Shown in pieces: positions 45,401-56,893 of a stretch of 64,000 nucleotides of DNA. Where the stretch lies: NCBI GenBank assembly GCA_037501455.1, contig CM074865.1, positions 38,050,501 through 38,114,500 on the forward strand. Direction: 5' to 3'. Source of the DNA: Lantana camara. Lineage: Eukaryota > Streptophyta > Magnoliopsida > Lamiales > Verbenaceae. The notes under the pieces are model-generated. The model had not been told where the DNA came from and made no database searches. It was given only the letters and a program-made list of their open reading frames with translations. Position numbers and translations under genes: made by a program. Every line of letters starts with the position of its first letter. The stretch's first letter is position 1.

Positions 45401-46422
45401 CGCCGGAAAAGCTCCAAATCGCCACCAAAAGCCGCGCCACCGCTGCCATGCCGGAACGCCCACCTATGGCTAGAATCTGATCAAATTGATGCCGGAAATG
45501 AACTCAGGGGGTCGAAAAACCTTGGAAAACACTAACCTTGGTCGGAAAAAACCGCCGGATTGCCACCGTGTTACTGTTCACGTGTCGCCGCCGGAGCTTC
45601 AGGAGGCGCGTGTGCCGCCGTCCGGTGGCCAATGGTCGCGCCGCCAACGCCATTCGATGAGCCAAAAAGTCTTCTTTCTGGGACTGGGCGCGTGTCGACG
45701 GAAGATCGCCGGAAACCACCGACGAAGTGGTGGTTCCGCCACCTCCTCCAGCCGCACCTAAAAAACGGCGATAACTCTGCCAAATTTCGTCCTTAGGCTG
45801 TGAAATTAGTACTCTTGCGTAGGTCTCGCCGAGATGTTCCAAATGGACTATTCGTTTGTTGAATTTCATCGAGAAACGACCGAGTTATGGGCTCGTAACC
45901 AAAGCCGCGCATAGTACCCACGAGAGAGAGAGTGGGAGAGGAGAGAAAGAAGAGAGAGAGAGAGGAAAAAAGTTATGACCGGTTCACGTACGATCTCGTA
46001 TACTTAACCCGAATCCGACGCATTGACAAACCATAAAATAAAACCCGAGTACAATAAAATAAACTCACAAATTCCGAAATAATTTTACGAATTAAGACGA
46101 GAAAGAATTTACCAAATAGTTCTTAATCCAATTTAATTTAGAAAAATTTTCGCACAAATTAAACGAGTTAAACAACGTAAGGTATTAAAAATCGATTTTA
46201 GAAATTATTCATGAAATAAACTTAAATTAAATTACAAGGTTGAGGTTTACGTACGAAATAATTTAAATTAACAATTACTCTTAATTAATTCAAATAATTA
46301 GCATACCGAATTGAATTCACAATTAATCATATAAGTCACATAATCAACAAATTAAACATTCAAGTAGAAGGACTTACCCGTAAACGTCATCGAGTCGTGC
46401 TTCAGAGATGTGGGATGTTACA
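42404..46422 (-). repeat. Complete 4.0-kb E-type gypsy LTR
   Basis: 4019 bp, TGTAACACCCCAAGCGG to GTGGGATGTTACA, minus sense. No primer site lies at its left border (K LTR is there), and its right border abuts the J LTR missing its first 47 bases. It is probably a solo or recombined LTR; no matching target duplication is visible (CAGA on the left, GGTCT on the right). A CCG-rich segment at 44950-45760 lies where other LTRs have dyads. A second partial copy is at 23874-25755. Confidence 0.85.
45923..45965. repeat. GA-rich microsatellite
   Basis: Imperfect GA/GAGA tract inside LTR E near its 5' side in element sense. Confidence 0.85.
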
Positions 46423-46820
46423 GGTCTACATACGAAATGGATAGTCTGTACATAAACCAAATATATAGCGAACGGGTGACAATACAAGAAACAGGATAGC
46501 TAGGTGGGACTAGACCCCAATTCATTCGATTCCAAGACAATGAAATTCAAAAGCGGAAGCATCATATGATCATTACTAGCATAGGTACCATATTTACATC
46601 ATATACATCAAAAGTATAAGTAGTAGGTACCAACATATATCAATACATTATCATCTCCTACATATTATACATGCATAAATCCGGAAAGATCAATACATGG
46701 AAGTGCAATGCTAGACTTGGTTGAATGAAAGACACGACCAGGACTCCCGCCTAGCACACGACCATGAGTACCTGAAAAGTGAGGGTGTCAGTCTACCGAA
46801 GACTGAGTGAGGGTCATAAG

Positions 46821-46828
46821 TATATATA
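46821..46828 (-). promoter_or_regulatory. TATA box candidate, J LTR
   Basis: TATATATA, downstream in element sense of the CTCGGGT stem and of a CTTGCATG motif, followed by CAGTC/GACTG (46792-46807). The matching copy is 54134-54141. This order is similar in C'. Confidence 0.5.
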
Positions 46829-47751
46829 AACACAAGTAACATGCAAGTTATAGCCTCGGGTAAAGACTTAGAAATGGAAGTAATATAAGTTTCAAGAATA
46901 GACTATTCTTCACCCGAGATTACAACTATCAAACTTAGCATTTCATTTAATCAAGCTCATTCAATACGTGGCCCGGCAAGTGAGGGCAAATCTCCAACCT
47001 TTACACTAATCGTGAACAATACATGCTTGCTTTATTAATTAACACGTGATCATGCAATTCATTTAGTGCGAACAATTAGAAACATCATGACCCCTTCTTC
47101 CTCCAGGTGATGGTGGGTTTGCAAGGCCCAACCATCCATGACATGGAGTACGTCGGGAACATAACTCCCATGCAAGGGACTCCTTCCACCACCAAACCTC
47201 TTGGTGGCTTCAGGGGTGATCCCAAAGTGGTGAGGATAGTGCAAGAGTTACCCGTCAGCCCTTGCTTTCTCGGTTGGCTCAATACACTACCCTCGGGCCC
47301 AAAATGCAATCATGGTACTCGCCAAAACATGCTTGAATCATGATCAATCATGGCTTGCTTGAAATCATTTATAGTTTGGAAAGAATATTTATAATATAAT
47401 ACGTTTTGGCCAAAAACTGCACATAAAGGTTATAAGGGTTCTATGTAACTAGAACAAAACCTCACCTGTGCGACAAAATATAACAAGGATATACTCTAAA
47501 GTGCCTGAGCCTCGTCCATGGCCTCGTTATCTGTGCAATCAAGATGTGTATACGTGAGACTTCACTCAAAATGGACCAAATATGACGAACGGCGAAAATA
47601 CAACGAGATGACGAGCAATGTACAATGTAGCATGAAAACATCTTATTTTGGCATGTAATCAATCATATAATAACAATTTGGGATCAAAGAAATCATTGGG
47701 ATAAAATCCCAAATTTCCATTTTTATGCAGTAGCTTTTGTTCTGTCGTAGG

Positions 47752-47963
47752 CCTGGGAACGGCCGTTCCAGGTGATAGTGTAAAATGGGAAGCGTCGTTC
47801 CCACGCCCTTCCAGAAATGCTCCCGCATTTTATTTTTAAAATGGCGCTTTTAGGATGGGAACGACCCTTCTGGCTCAAAGGCCAAAATGGGAACGACCGT
47901 TCCCATGCACGAGTGGGAATGACCGTTCCCAGATTGAACTGGGGACGGGAAGGGTCGTTCCCG
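47752..47963 (-). repeat. Dyad cluster in J left LTR (GGGAACG type)
   Basis: Units: GGAACGGCCGTTCC (47756-47769), GGGAA/TTCCC (47787-47802), a decayed unit near 47857, ATGGGAACG/CGTTCCCAT (47887-47906), GGGAA/TTCCC (47915-47930) and CGGGAA/TTCCCG (47946-47963). Distance from the LTR 5' end is about 946-1157 bp. Confidence 0.85.
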
Positions 47964-48909
47964 CTCGTCTGCAAGCCCAGAAACAGGGGAGCATTTCGGG
48001 AAAGATTCAAACCAACCAAAAACTCAAGTTCCAATCTCGTAATTGCAAGAATCTGGAAATACACATGTATACATGTTCAAAGTGCAACAAAACTCCATTT
48101 AAACATCCAAATCATGAAAAATTATCAAGGATCATAAGCTTCAAGTTCATGCGCCATATCATCATACAAGCTTAAATTCTTCAAGAATCCATATACCAAA
48201 TCATGATATAATCATATATTCATGCATCAAACAACCTATAATCCATTTAGTCCACAAATTCCTAACCCTAGCTTCCATGAAAACCATCAAAGATCACATA
48301 CTCATGCATACACCCACCTTGTATGAAAATAAATGGAGGAAGAAGATGATTAAGCTTCAAAACTTGAAATTCCTTGCAAAACTTGGTTGAAATCAATGAA
48401 ATTTTCTTCTCATTCTCTTGGTGCTTGGTTCGGTTATGGAGGAAGCAAATGTGTTGAATGATTTTGATGAAAAATGAACTTGGAAGCTTGAAGAAATATT
48501 TTACGTGATTCACCAATTTTGAAATTGGTGAAATGCATAAATTGCAATTTAGTCCTTAAAATATACAAGTCATGCAATCAAGGATGAAGGTTTGGCAATT
48601 AATCCAATTAGGTCCAAGAAATGGCTATGCAATTTAGTCCTTAATTTTTGAATAATGATCATGTAGAGACAATTTGGCAATTAAATCACGTTTGGCAAAT
48701 ATTTCACGTAACGAATATTTTCAAGTCATGGCTTAAATTCTTAATTTGATGTAAATTAATATTTTTCACATAAATATAATGATATGCAATTTATAAAAAT
48801 TATGATAACATGTAGGAAAATAATAAATAGGAGAAGTAAAATAAATTCCTAACGCTCACAAGCTCACACGTGGCGTGCTTACCTGCTCGTCCGGAACCAC
48901 GGCGTTACA

Positions 48910-48930
48910 ACTCTCCCCCCCCCCCCCTAA
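48910..48930 (-). other. Purine-rich tract of J with a 13-base homopolymer
   Basis: The plus strand has 13 consecutive C, i.e. G13 in element sense, where B has GGAGGGGAGG. Position next to the LTR end identifies it as the tract. Confidence 0.8.
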
Positions 48931-48953
48931 AAAGAATCTGGTCCCTAGATTCT

Positions 48954-51900
48954 CTACTCCTGAGGAAATAACTCTGGATGGAACCGTTTCATTTTGTCCT
49001 CGGTTTCCCATGTAGCTTCTTCTGATTTGTCACTTCTCCACAACACTTTAACCATAGGAATGCTTCAGTTTCTCAACTCCTGAAACTTCCTATCCAAGAT
49101 CTTAATCGGCTGCTGAACAAATGTCATGTTCGGTTCCAATTCAACTTCTTCAACGGGGAGGATTGTAGTTTCATCGGGGTAACATTTCCTTAATTGGGAT
49201 ATATGGAATACATTATGAATCTCCGTAAGACTCGGTGGTAGGTCCAGTCGATAAGCTACTTCACCAATTCTTTCAAGAACCTCGAAAGGACCTAAGTATC
49301 TAGGATTAAGTTTTCCTCCTTTTCCAATCTGAGTGAAACCTTTCCTTGGTGACACCTTCAAGAATACCCGATCACCAACTTCAAATTCAAGATCTCTTCG
49401 GCGAGTATCGGCATAGCTCTTCTGCCTGTCTTGGGCGGCTTTCATCTGTTGTTGTATCAATTGAACTTTTTCAATCATAGCTTGAACAGCTTTAGAAGGT
49501 TTCTCCAACTTTTCACCTTTCTTTACACCTTCTTGTTTAGACCATTTCCATTCTTCCAAGTCAAAAAACAATGGAGATCGACACTTTCTTCCATAAAGAA
49601 GTTCGTAGGGAGCCATCCCGATCGAAGCCTGATAACTGTTGTTGTAGGCAAATTCAATTAAAGGAAGTTGTTCTTGCCAAGAACTCTGAAAATCCATCGC
49701 GCATGCCTGAAGTAGATCTTCCAAATATCTTATTAATCTCTCCGACTGGCCGTCTGTTTGTGGGTGGAATGAAGTACTAAACTTGAGTTTTGTTCCCAAA
49801 ACTCCTTGTAATTCCTGCCACAATTTGGATGTAAATCTCAGGTCTCTATCTGAAACTATGCTGACCGGAATCCCATGAAGTCGAATAATTTCTATGTTGT
49901 ATATCTCAGCTAACTTGGGAATTTTATAGGACATCCAGACCGGTAGAAAATGTGCAGATTTCGTCTAACAGTCCACAATTACCCAAATACCATCAAATCC
50001 ACCTTTTACCTTCGGTAGCCCGGATACAAAATCCATCTTTACTTGTTCCCACTTCCATTCGGGAATAGGTAACGGCTGTAGAAGTCCCGCGGGTTTCTGA
50101 TGTTCAGCTTTCACCCTCTGACAGGTCAAACTGTGTTTTACATACTCGACAACATCTTTCTTTAATCCTTTCCACCAATAATATTGTTTCAAGTCCTTAT
50201 ACATTTTATTTCCTCCCGGGTGGATTGAATAGGCCGACTTATGAGCTTCCTCAAGCAAGACCCGTTTTAATTCTTCAGGCACGACCACTCTATTTTTAAA
50301 CCAAAGCAAACCGGTCTCATCAAACCCAAATGGACTTTCCGGATCAGCTCTTCTCTTACTTACCAATTTTTGCACCTCCGGATCATTATTCTGAGCTTCA
50401 AATAATTGATACTTTAATTCTGGCTGAATTGTAATATTAGAAACCCGAGCCTTTAAAATAATTAGAGCAACTTCCTCACTTTCATTCACTTCTAAATTTG
50501 ATACACTCGTCTTTCTGCTAAGTGCATCGGCAACCACATTGGCTTTCCCAGGATGGTACTTGATAGTGCAATCATAATCCTCTAATTTTTCCATCCAACG
50601 CCGTTGCCTCATATTTAAATCCTTCTGCGTGAATAAATATTGGAGGATTTTGTGGTCAGTGAAAATTTCAAAAGATGTCCCGTATAAATAATGTCTCCAC
50701 TTCCCGAGTGCAAAAATCACGGCTGCGAGTTCCAAATCGTGTGTCGGATAATTCTTTTCATAATCTTTCAACTTTCGGGAAGCATAAGCAATCACCTTTC
50801 CCTTCTGAGTCAACACTCAACCTATACCTTCCTTGGATGCATCGGTATAAACCGCATACTCTTCTGAACCTTCTGGAAGTGTTCACACCGGAGCTGACAC
50901 CAACTTTTCTTTCAAGAAGTTGAAGCTTTGGTCACACTTTTCATCCCACACAAACTTGACATCTTTCTTTGTCAACCGGGTTAACAGGGCAGCAATCTTT
51001 TAAAAAATCCTAAACGAACCTTCTGTAATACCCAGCCAATCCCAAAAAGCTTCTAACCTCCGAGGCATTCTTTGGTTTCTTCCATTTTAACACGGCCTCA
51101 ATCTTTGAAGGATCGACTTCCAACCTTTTCCTGAAATAACATGACGCAAGAAAGAAACCCGATCGATCCAAAATTCACATTTACTGAACCTTGCAAATAA
51201 CTGATGTTCCTTTAAAGTCTGAAGAACGAGTCTGAGATGTCTTGCATGTCCCTCGGCAGATTTGGAGAATACCAAAATATCATCGATGAAAATTACCACA
51301 AATTTGTCGAGGAAAGGCCTGAAAATCCGGTGCATCATATCCATGAAAGCTGCAGGAGCCTTAGTTAACCCAAATGGCATGACCACGAACTCATAATGCC
51401 CATACTGAGTGTTGAATCCCGTCTTTGGAATATCCTCTGCTCGGATTCGCAGCTGGTAATACCCATGTCTTAAGTCGAGTTTAGAATAGACTTTGGAACC
51501 CTCAAGTATATCAAATAATTCCTCAATATGCAGAAGGGGATACTTGTTCTTGATAGTCATCCGATTCAGCTCCCGCTAATCAATACACATTCTTAAATCC
51601 CATCCTTTTTCTTTACAAACAAAACCGGTGCGCCCCAGGGAGAAGAACTCGGCCTGATATACCCAACTTCTAGTAATGCATCGAGCTGAACTTTTAATTC
51701 TCTTAATTCTGCTGGAGGCATCCGGTATGGAGTCTTTGAGTAAGGCTCTGCATTCGGATATAAGTCAATCACGAACTCAATCTCTCGTTCAGAAGGTAAG
51801 GAATCCAACTTCTATGGAAAGACCTCGGGAAAATCCTTTACCACTTATGTTTCCTCCAACTTAACCTGATCCTTGGGCTTATTTAGAATGTAAGCAATGA

Positions 51901-53433
51901 ATCCCGTAGCCCCGTCCTTAACTAATTTCCGAGCCTCATAGAAGGAAAGTAGAGGTACCGTCTTCGAATTCCAACCTATAGTAACCTCTGAACCCAACTG
52001 TATTTTCTTTGCCCGACAATCCACTGTAGCACAATGCCTGTATAACCAATCCATCCCCAGAATAGACCCATACCTCTCCATCGGCATTACAATAAAATCT
52101 GTCAGAAATTCTCGACCCTCAATCTTCACTGGAACATCCCTGTATACCTGATCCGTCTCTCTTCTACTACCAAAAGGAGAACTAACTACATAGCAGGCAA
52201 AGATAAAGTAATAGCAATAGAATGCGCAAGAAATGAGTGTGTAGCTCCTGGATCAAATAAGATATGGATGTTCGTGCCATGTATGCATATAGTACCTCCA
52301 ATAACTGCGGCTAGATCAATGTCTACATCCTGCTCCTCTCCAGCTAAAGCATAGCCCCGAGCTCTCACGAATGGTCTCTAACCCCCAGGTGGCGGATCCT
52401 GACAATCCGGACAGCCATCTACCCGATGCTCGTTGCTCCCACAAATCAGACATAAGCCTAACCAGCACCTGCATCCATCATAAATATGTGTAGGCAATCC
52501 ACAGTAGGTACAACCCGGTTTCTGGGGTGGCGGTGGTAATGTAAGAGCACGTGGAACCTTCTGAACTAGTCCTGCCGGTTTAAATTTCTTCCCACGCCCT
52601 CTCCGTGCTGGTGGTGCAGAATAAGAGATAGGCCTCTTCCCGGAGCTCGAACCCTGTCCTGAACCCGAGCCTGAAACCTGTCCAGTGCGAGGAATAGGCC
52701 TCCGTACATTTAATAAATCCTCGACCTTCAAGGCTTTAGTAATAGCTTTAGCCCAGGTACTCGTATTAACCGCTTCCAAGGCAACCTGAATATCTGGCCG
52801 GAGTCCCTGCACGAACTGCATCGCCTTATGAAAATCATCACTCGCTATATTGGGTGTATAGCAAGATAATCTCTCAAACTCTGCGATGTACTCAGCAACA
52901 GATCTCCCTCCTTGCTTGAGTTCAGTAAACTCCCTCAACCTGCGGGTACGAGAGGCTGGTGGAATAAATTTGTTCTTGAACTCCCTGACAAATACCTTCC
53001 AAGTAATAACTTCCCCGGCAGCCTCTAACAAAATCTGAGTACTCTCCCACCAGGAATAAGCCTTGCCATGAATCAAAGTGATAGTGCAACGGGCTTTCTC
53101 CTGAGAATCACACGGAATAAGCTACCAGATCCTCTCTACTTCCTTAAGCCACATCTCTGCCTGAATATCATTACCTTTATAGAACTTAGGGGGATGCTGA
53201 TTCTGAAATTCCCAAAGTATGGTAGAAATAGGGTTCTCCGGTTGTACTTGTGGCGAAGGTGGTGCTGGAGGCACATAATCCCTAAGTCTCTGATCAATCA
53301 AGCCAACAACCACGTTCATGAAGTCATGTGGCTGAGCAGGAGGGGGTGGAGGTGGAGGAGCACGAGGAGCATGCTCATGACGGTGTCCCCTATGCTCTGG
53401 AGAATGCTCACGACGAGGTCTGCCTCGAGGCAT
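48954..53433 (-). pseudogene. gag-pol: Element J gag-pol, many lesions
   Basis: Start ATG at 53433 (MPRGRPRREHSPEHRG); natural-looking stop TAG at 48954-48956 after HPELFPQE. Gag has a proline-rich stretch, capsid-like segment and two CCHC-type knuckles (CTYCGLPTH, CLICGSNEH) near 52430-52520. Protease DPGATHSF lies near 52245, RT FIDD near 51280, RNase H near 50600-50870, integrase HPGGNK near 50215, MDFVSG near 50030 and HPQTDGQSE near 49755; a chromodomain-like end is at 48960-49100. Lesions include TAG at 53122-53124 and breaks near 52378, 52186, 51845, 51593, 51087, 50820, 49965 and 49065. The order is intact, so decay is by small mutations rather than rearrangement. Confidence 0.9.
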
Positions 53434-53668
53434 CCTGAAATCAAACCACTATACATGCATGTTCGATTAATAAGTGCAAATGAGTGCAATAATTTCCATA
53501 ATACCAGTAAATCACATAATTCAAGGAATTCAAGTAGTTCAAATAATTCAAGAATTCAAGTAAATCACATAATTCAAATAAATGCAAGACTCTCAAGTAA
53601 CAATTAATCCTATGCCGTACGACCTAGACTCACGAGACACGACTCCAGAACCTCGGTTTTGCAACCGG

Positions 53669-53680
53669 GCTCTGATACCA
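53669..53680 (-). other. Primer-binding site, element J
   Basis: TGGTATCAGAGC in minus sense, 8 bases from the LTR. Confidence 0.9.
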
Positions 53681-53688
53681 CCTTTAAA

Positions 53689-56254
53689 TGTAGCACCCTA
53701 TACGCCAAGGCACTACATCCCCCGCACTATAGCTCGGTTCACATACGAAATGGATAGTCCGTACATAAGCCAAACATATAGCGAACGGGTGACAATATAA
53801 GAAACAGGATAGTTAGGTGGGACTAGACCCCAATTCATTCGCATCCAAGACAATGAAATTCAAAAGCGGAAGCATCATATGATCATTACTAGCATAGGTA
53901 CCATGTTTACATCATATACATCAAAAGTATAAGTAGTAGGTACCAACATATATCAATACATTATCATCTCCTACATATTATACATGCATAAATCCGGAAA
54001 GATCAATACATGGAAGTGCAATGCTAGACTCAGTTGAATGAAAGACACGACTCGGACTCCCGCCTAGCACACGACCATGAGTACCTGAAAAGTGAGGGTG
54101 TCAGTCTACCGAAGACTGAGTGAGGGGCATAAGTATATATAAACACAAGTAACATGCAAGTTATAGCCTCGGGTAAAGACTTAGAAATGGAAGTAATATA
54201 AGTTTCAAGAATAGACAATTCTTCGCCCGACGAGTAATCAAGTTCAAGAATAGCCTCGGGTAAAGACTTAGCATTTCATTTAATCAAGTTCATTCAATAC
54301 GTGGCCCGGCGAGTGAGGGCAAATCTCTAACCCTTACACCAATCGTGAATAATGCATGCTTGCTTTATTAATTAACACGTGATCATGCAATTCATTCAGT
54401 GCTAACAATTAGCAATATAATGACCCCTTCTTCATCCGGGTGATGGTGGGTTTGCAAGGCCCAACCATCCATGACATGGTGCACCTCGGGAACATGATTC
54501 CCACGCACGGGACTCCTTCCACCACCAAACCTCCTGGTGGCTTCAGGGGTGACCCCAAAGTGGTGAGGATAGTGCAAGAGTTACCCGTCAGCCCTTGCTT
54601 TCTCGGTTGGCTCAATACACTACCCTCGGGCCCAAAGTGCAATCATGGTACTCGCCAAAACATGCTTGAATCATGATCAATCATGGCTTGCTTGAAATCA
54701 TTTATAGTTTGGAAAGAATATTTATAATATAATACGTTTTGGCCAAAAACTGCACATAAAGGTTGTAAGGGTTCTATGTAACTAGAACAAAACCTCACCT
54801 GTGCGAAAAAATATAACAAGGATATACTCTAAAGTGTCTGAGCCTCGTCCACGGCCTCGTCATCTGTGCAATCAAGACTTGTATACGTGAGACTTGACCC
54901 AAAATGGACCAAATATGACGAACGGCGAAAATGCAACGAGATGACGAGCAATGTACAATGTAGCATGAAAACATCTTATTTTGGCATGTAATCAATCATA
55001 TAATAACAATTTAGGATCAAAGAAATCGTTGGGATAAAATCCCAAATTTCCATTTTTATGCAGTAGCTTTTGTTCTGTCGCAGGCCTAGGAATGGCCGTT
55101 CCAGGTGATAGTGTAAAATGGGAAGGGCCATTCCCATGACCTTCCAGAAACGCTCCCGCGTTTTATTTTTAAAATGGCGTTTTTAGGATGGGAACGGCCC
55201 TTCCGGCTCAAAGGCCAAAATGGGAACGACCGTTCCCATGCGCGAGTGGGAACGACCGTTCCCAGATTGAACTGGGGACGGGAAGGGCCGTTCCCGCTCA
55301 TCTGCAAGCCCTGAAATAGAGCAGAAACAGGGGAGCATTTCGGGAAAGATTCAAACCAACCAAACACTCAAGTTTCAATCTCATAATTGCAAGAATTCTG
55401 GAAATACACATGTATACATGTTCAAAGTGCAACAAAACTCCATTTAAACATCCAAATCATGAAAAATTATCAAGGATCATAAGCTTCAAGTTCATGCACC
55501 ATATTATCATACAAGCTCAAATTCTTCAAGAATTCATACACCAAATCATAATGTAATCATATATTCGTACATCAAACAACCTATAATCCATTTAGTCCGC
55601 AAATTCCTAACCCTAGCTTCTATGAAAATCATCAAAGATCACATACTCATGCATACACACACCTTGTATGAAAATAAATGGAGGAAGAAGATGATTAAGC
55701 TTCAAAACTTGAAATTCCTTGGAAAACTTGGTTGAAATCAATGAAATTCTCTTCTCCTTCTCTTGGTGCTTGGTTCGGTTATGGAGGAAGCAAATACGTT
55801 GAATGATTTTGATGAAAAATGAACTTGGAAGCTTGAAGAAATATATTACGTGATTCACCAATTTTGAAATTGGTGAAATGCATAAATTGCAATTTAGTCC
55901 TTAAAATATACAAGTCATGTAATCAAGGATGAAGGTTTGGCAATTAATCCAATTAGGTCCAAGAAATGGCTATGCAATTTAGTCCTTAGCTTTTGAATAA
56001 TGATCAAGTAGAGACAATTTGGCAATTAAATCACGTTTGGCAAATATTTCACGTAACGAATATTTTCAAGTCATAGCTTAAATTGCTAATTTGATATAAA
56101 TTAATATTTTTCACATAAATATAATGATATGCAATTTATAAAAATTATGATAACATGTAGGAAAATAATAAATAGGAGAAGTAAAATAAATTCCTAACGC
56201 TCACAATCTTACACGCGGCGTGCTTACCTGCTCGTCCGGAACCGGGGTGTTACA
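53689..56254 (-). repeat. 5' LTR of element J
   Basis: 2566 bp, TGTAGCACCC to GGGGTGTTACA. Compared with the left LTR it has a short replaced segment at 54227-54275 that partly destroys the second arm of the CTCGGGT stem. Its dyads are in places closer to perfect than in the left copy. Confidence 0.92.
55089..55296 (-). repeat. Dyad cluster in J right LTR
   Basis: GGAATGGCCGTTCC (55089-55102), ATGGGAA/TTCCCAT (55118-55137), a unit near 55190, ATGGGAACG/CGTTCCCAT (55220-55239), GTGGGAACG-type near 55246 and CGGGAA/TTCCCG (55279-55296). Distance from the LTR 5' end is about 958-1165 bp. Confidence 0.85.
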
Positions 56255-56559
56255 TTTCTGTTCTAGATGTTTGACATCAGAATACGTGTTTACTCTAGAA
56301 AGAGCAACCGTTAATTAGGGAATGTTAAGCAGACTTGTATTGCTTACACCGCCATAGAAGTTAAATACATGGTAGCTTGAGAAGCAGCCATTTAGATGTA
56401 TTAGATTCATGATTTCCTAGTTGTAGGCTCAGAGAAACGTCTACTAGATTCCTTCACTAAAGTATAGGCACAAAAGAGTGCAAAACGAGTTTTAACACTC
56501 GTGTGAAAGGAATAAGACTTAGATGTGTGGCCAAATTGAATTTAGGGCGAGTGGGAGAT
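56255..56559 (+). pseudogene. pol: Copia F RNase H end and purine tract
   Basis: A decayed continuation of F pol: a GYVFTL-like motif, a QTCIA/STMEAEY-like region near 56330-56370 and a GGGCGAGTGGGAGAT purine tract at 56545-56559. About 100-150 bp of RNase H are missing between 23873 and here, and the 32-kb nest lies between. This shows that both pieces belong to one element. Confidence 0.72.
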
Positions 56560-56891
56560 TGTTGGGAATAGTGCCCTGAAAATTCAATTTGTTGAATTAA
56601 TTAAACTGAATTTACAGCGAGTTGTGAGTATTTCACATATTGATAATTAATGGCGTGTGGTGGTATTCTTATATGAAATGTGTTTCATAGGAAAAGACTT
56701 GGAATACCGAAATCACATGTCATTAAAGTTCTAGTCGGTAAGATAAGAATATGTTCTTATCAAGACTATAATGTGGTTATATAAGATAATTAGTCTTTCG
56801 TCATAGGGAATGGTGATTCCGGTTATAACACGTTGATGATTTTCAATAGGATTGGAAACATCGAACTGGACCACTGAGATTTTCTGGAAAA
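56560..56891 (+). repeat. Copia F 3' LTR, first part
   Basis: Begins TGTTGGGAATAGTGCCCTG right after the purine tract, a form typical of plant copia LTRs. It stops where gypsy H integrase begins, so its end is lost. The junction is placed at 56889-56894. Confidence 0.75.
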
Positions 56892-56893
56892 CA

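Larger units (their letters stand above)
46423..48909 (-). repeat. 3' LTR of element J, 47 bases short
   Basis: Matches 53736-56254 of the other LTR with scattered substitutions, and ends GGCGTTACA. The stem CTCGGGT (46855-46861) / ACCCGAG (46912-46918) is intact here. Confidence 0.9.
46423..56254 (-). mobile_element. Gypsy element J, nearly complete
   Basis: Minus-sense Ty3/gypsy element of about 9.8 kb inserted in copia F. Right (5') LTR 53689-56254, primer site, gag-pol, purine tract, left (3') LTR 46423-48909. The left LTR lacks its last 47 bases in element sense, replaced by LTR E. Domain order and chromodomain-like end match A/B and C. Its right border meets copia F RNase H sequence at 56255. 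Confidence 0.92.

Noticed and set aside
44950..45760. CCG-rich segment of LTR E as a captured host gene
   Set aside because: Translations give no recognisable domain and the two copies do not conserve a protein. Host capture cannot be supported without a search.
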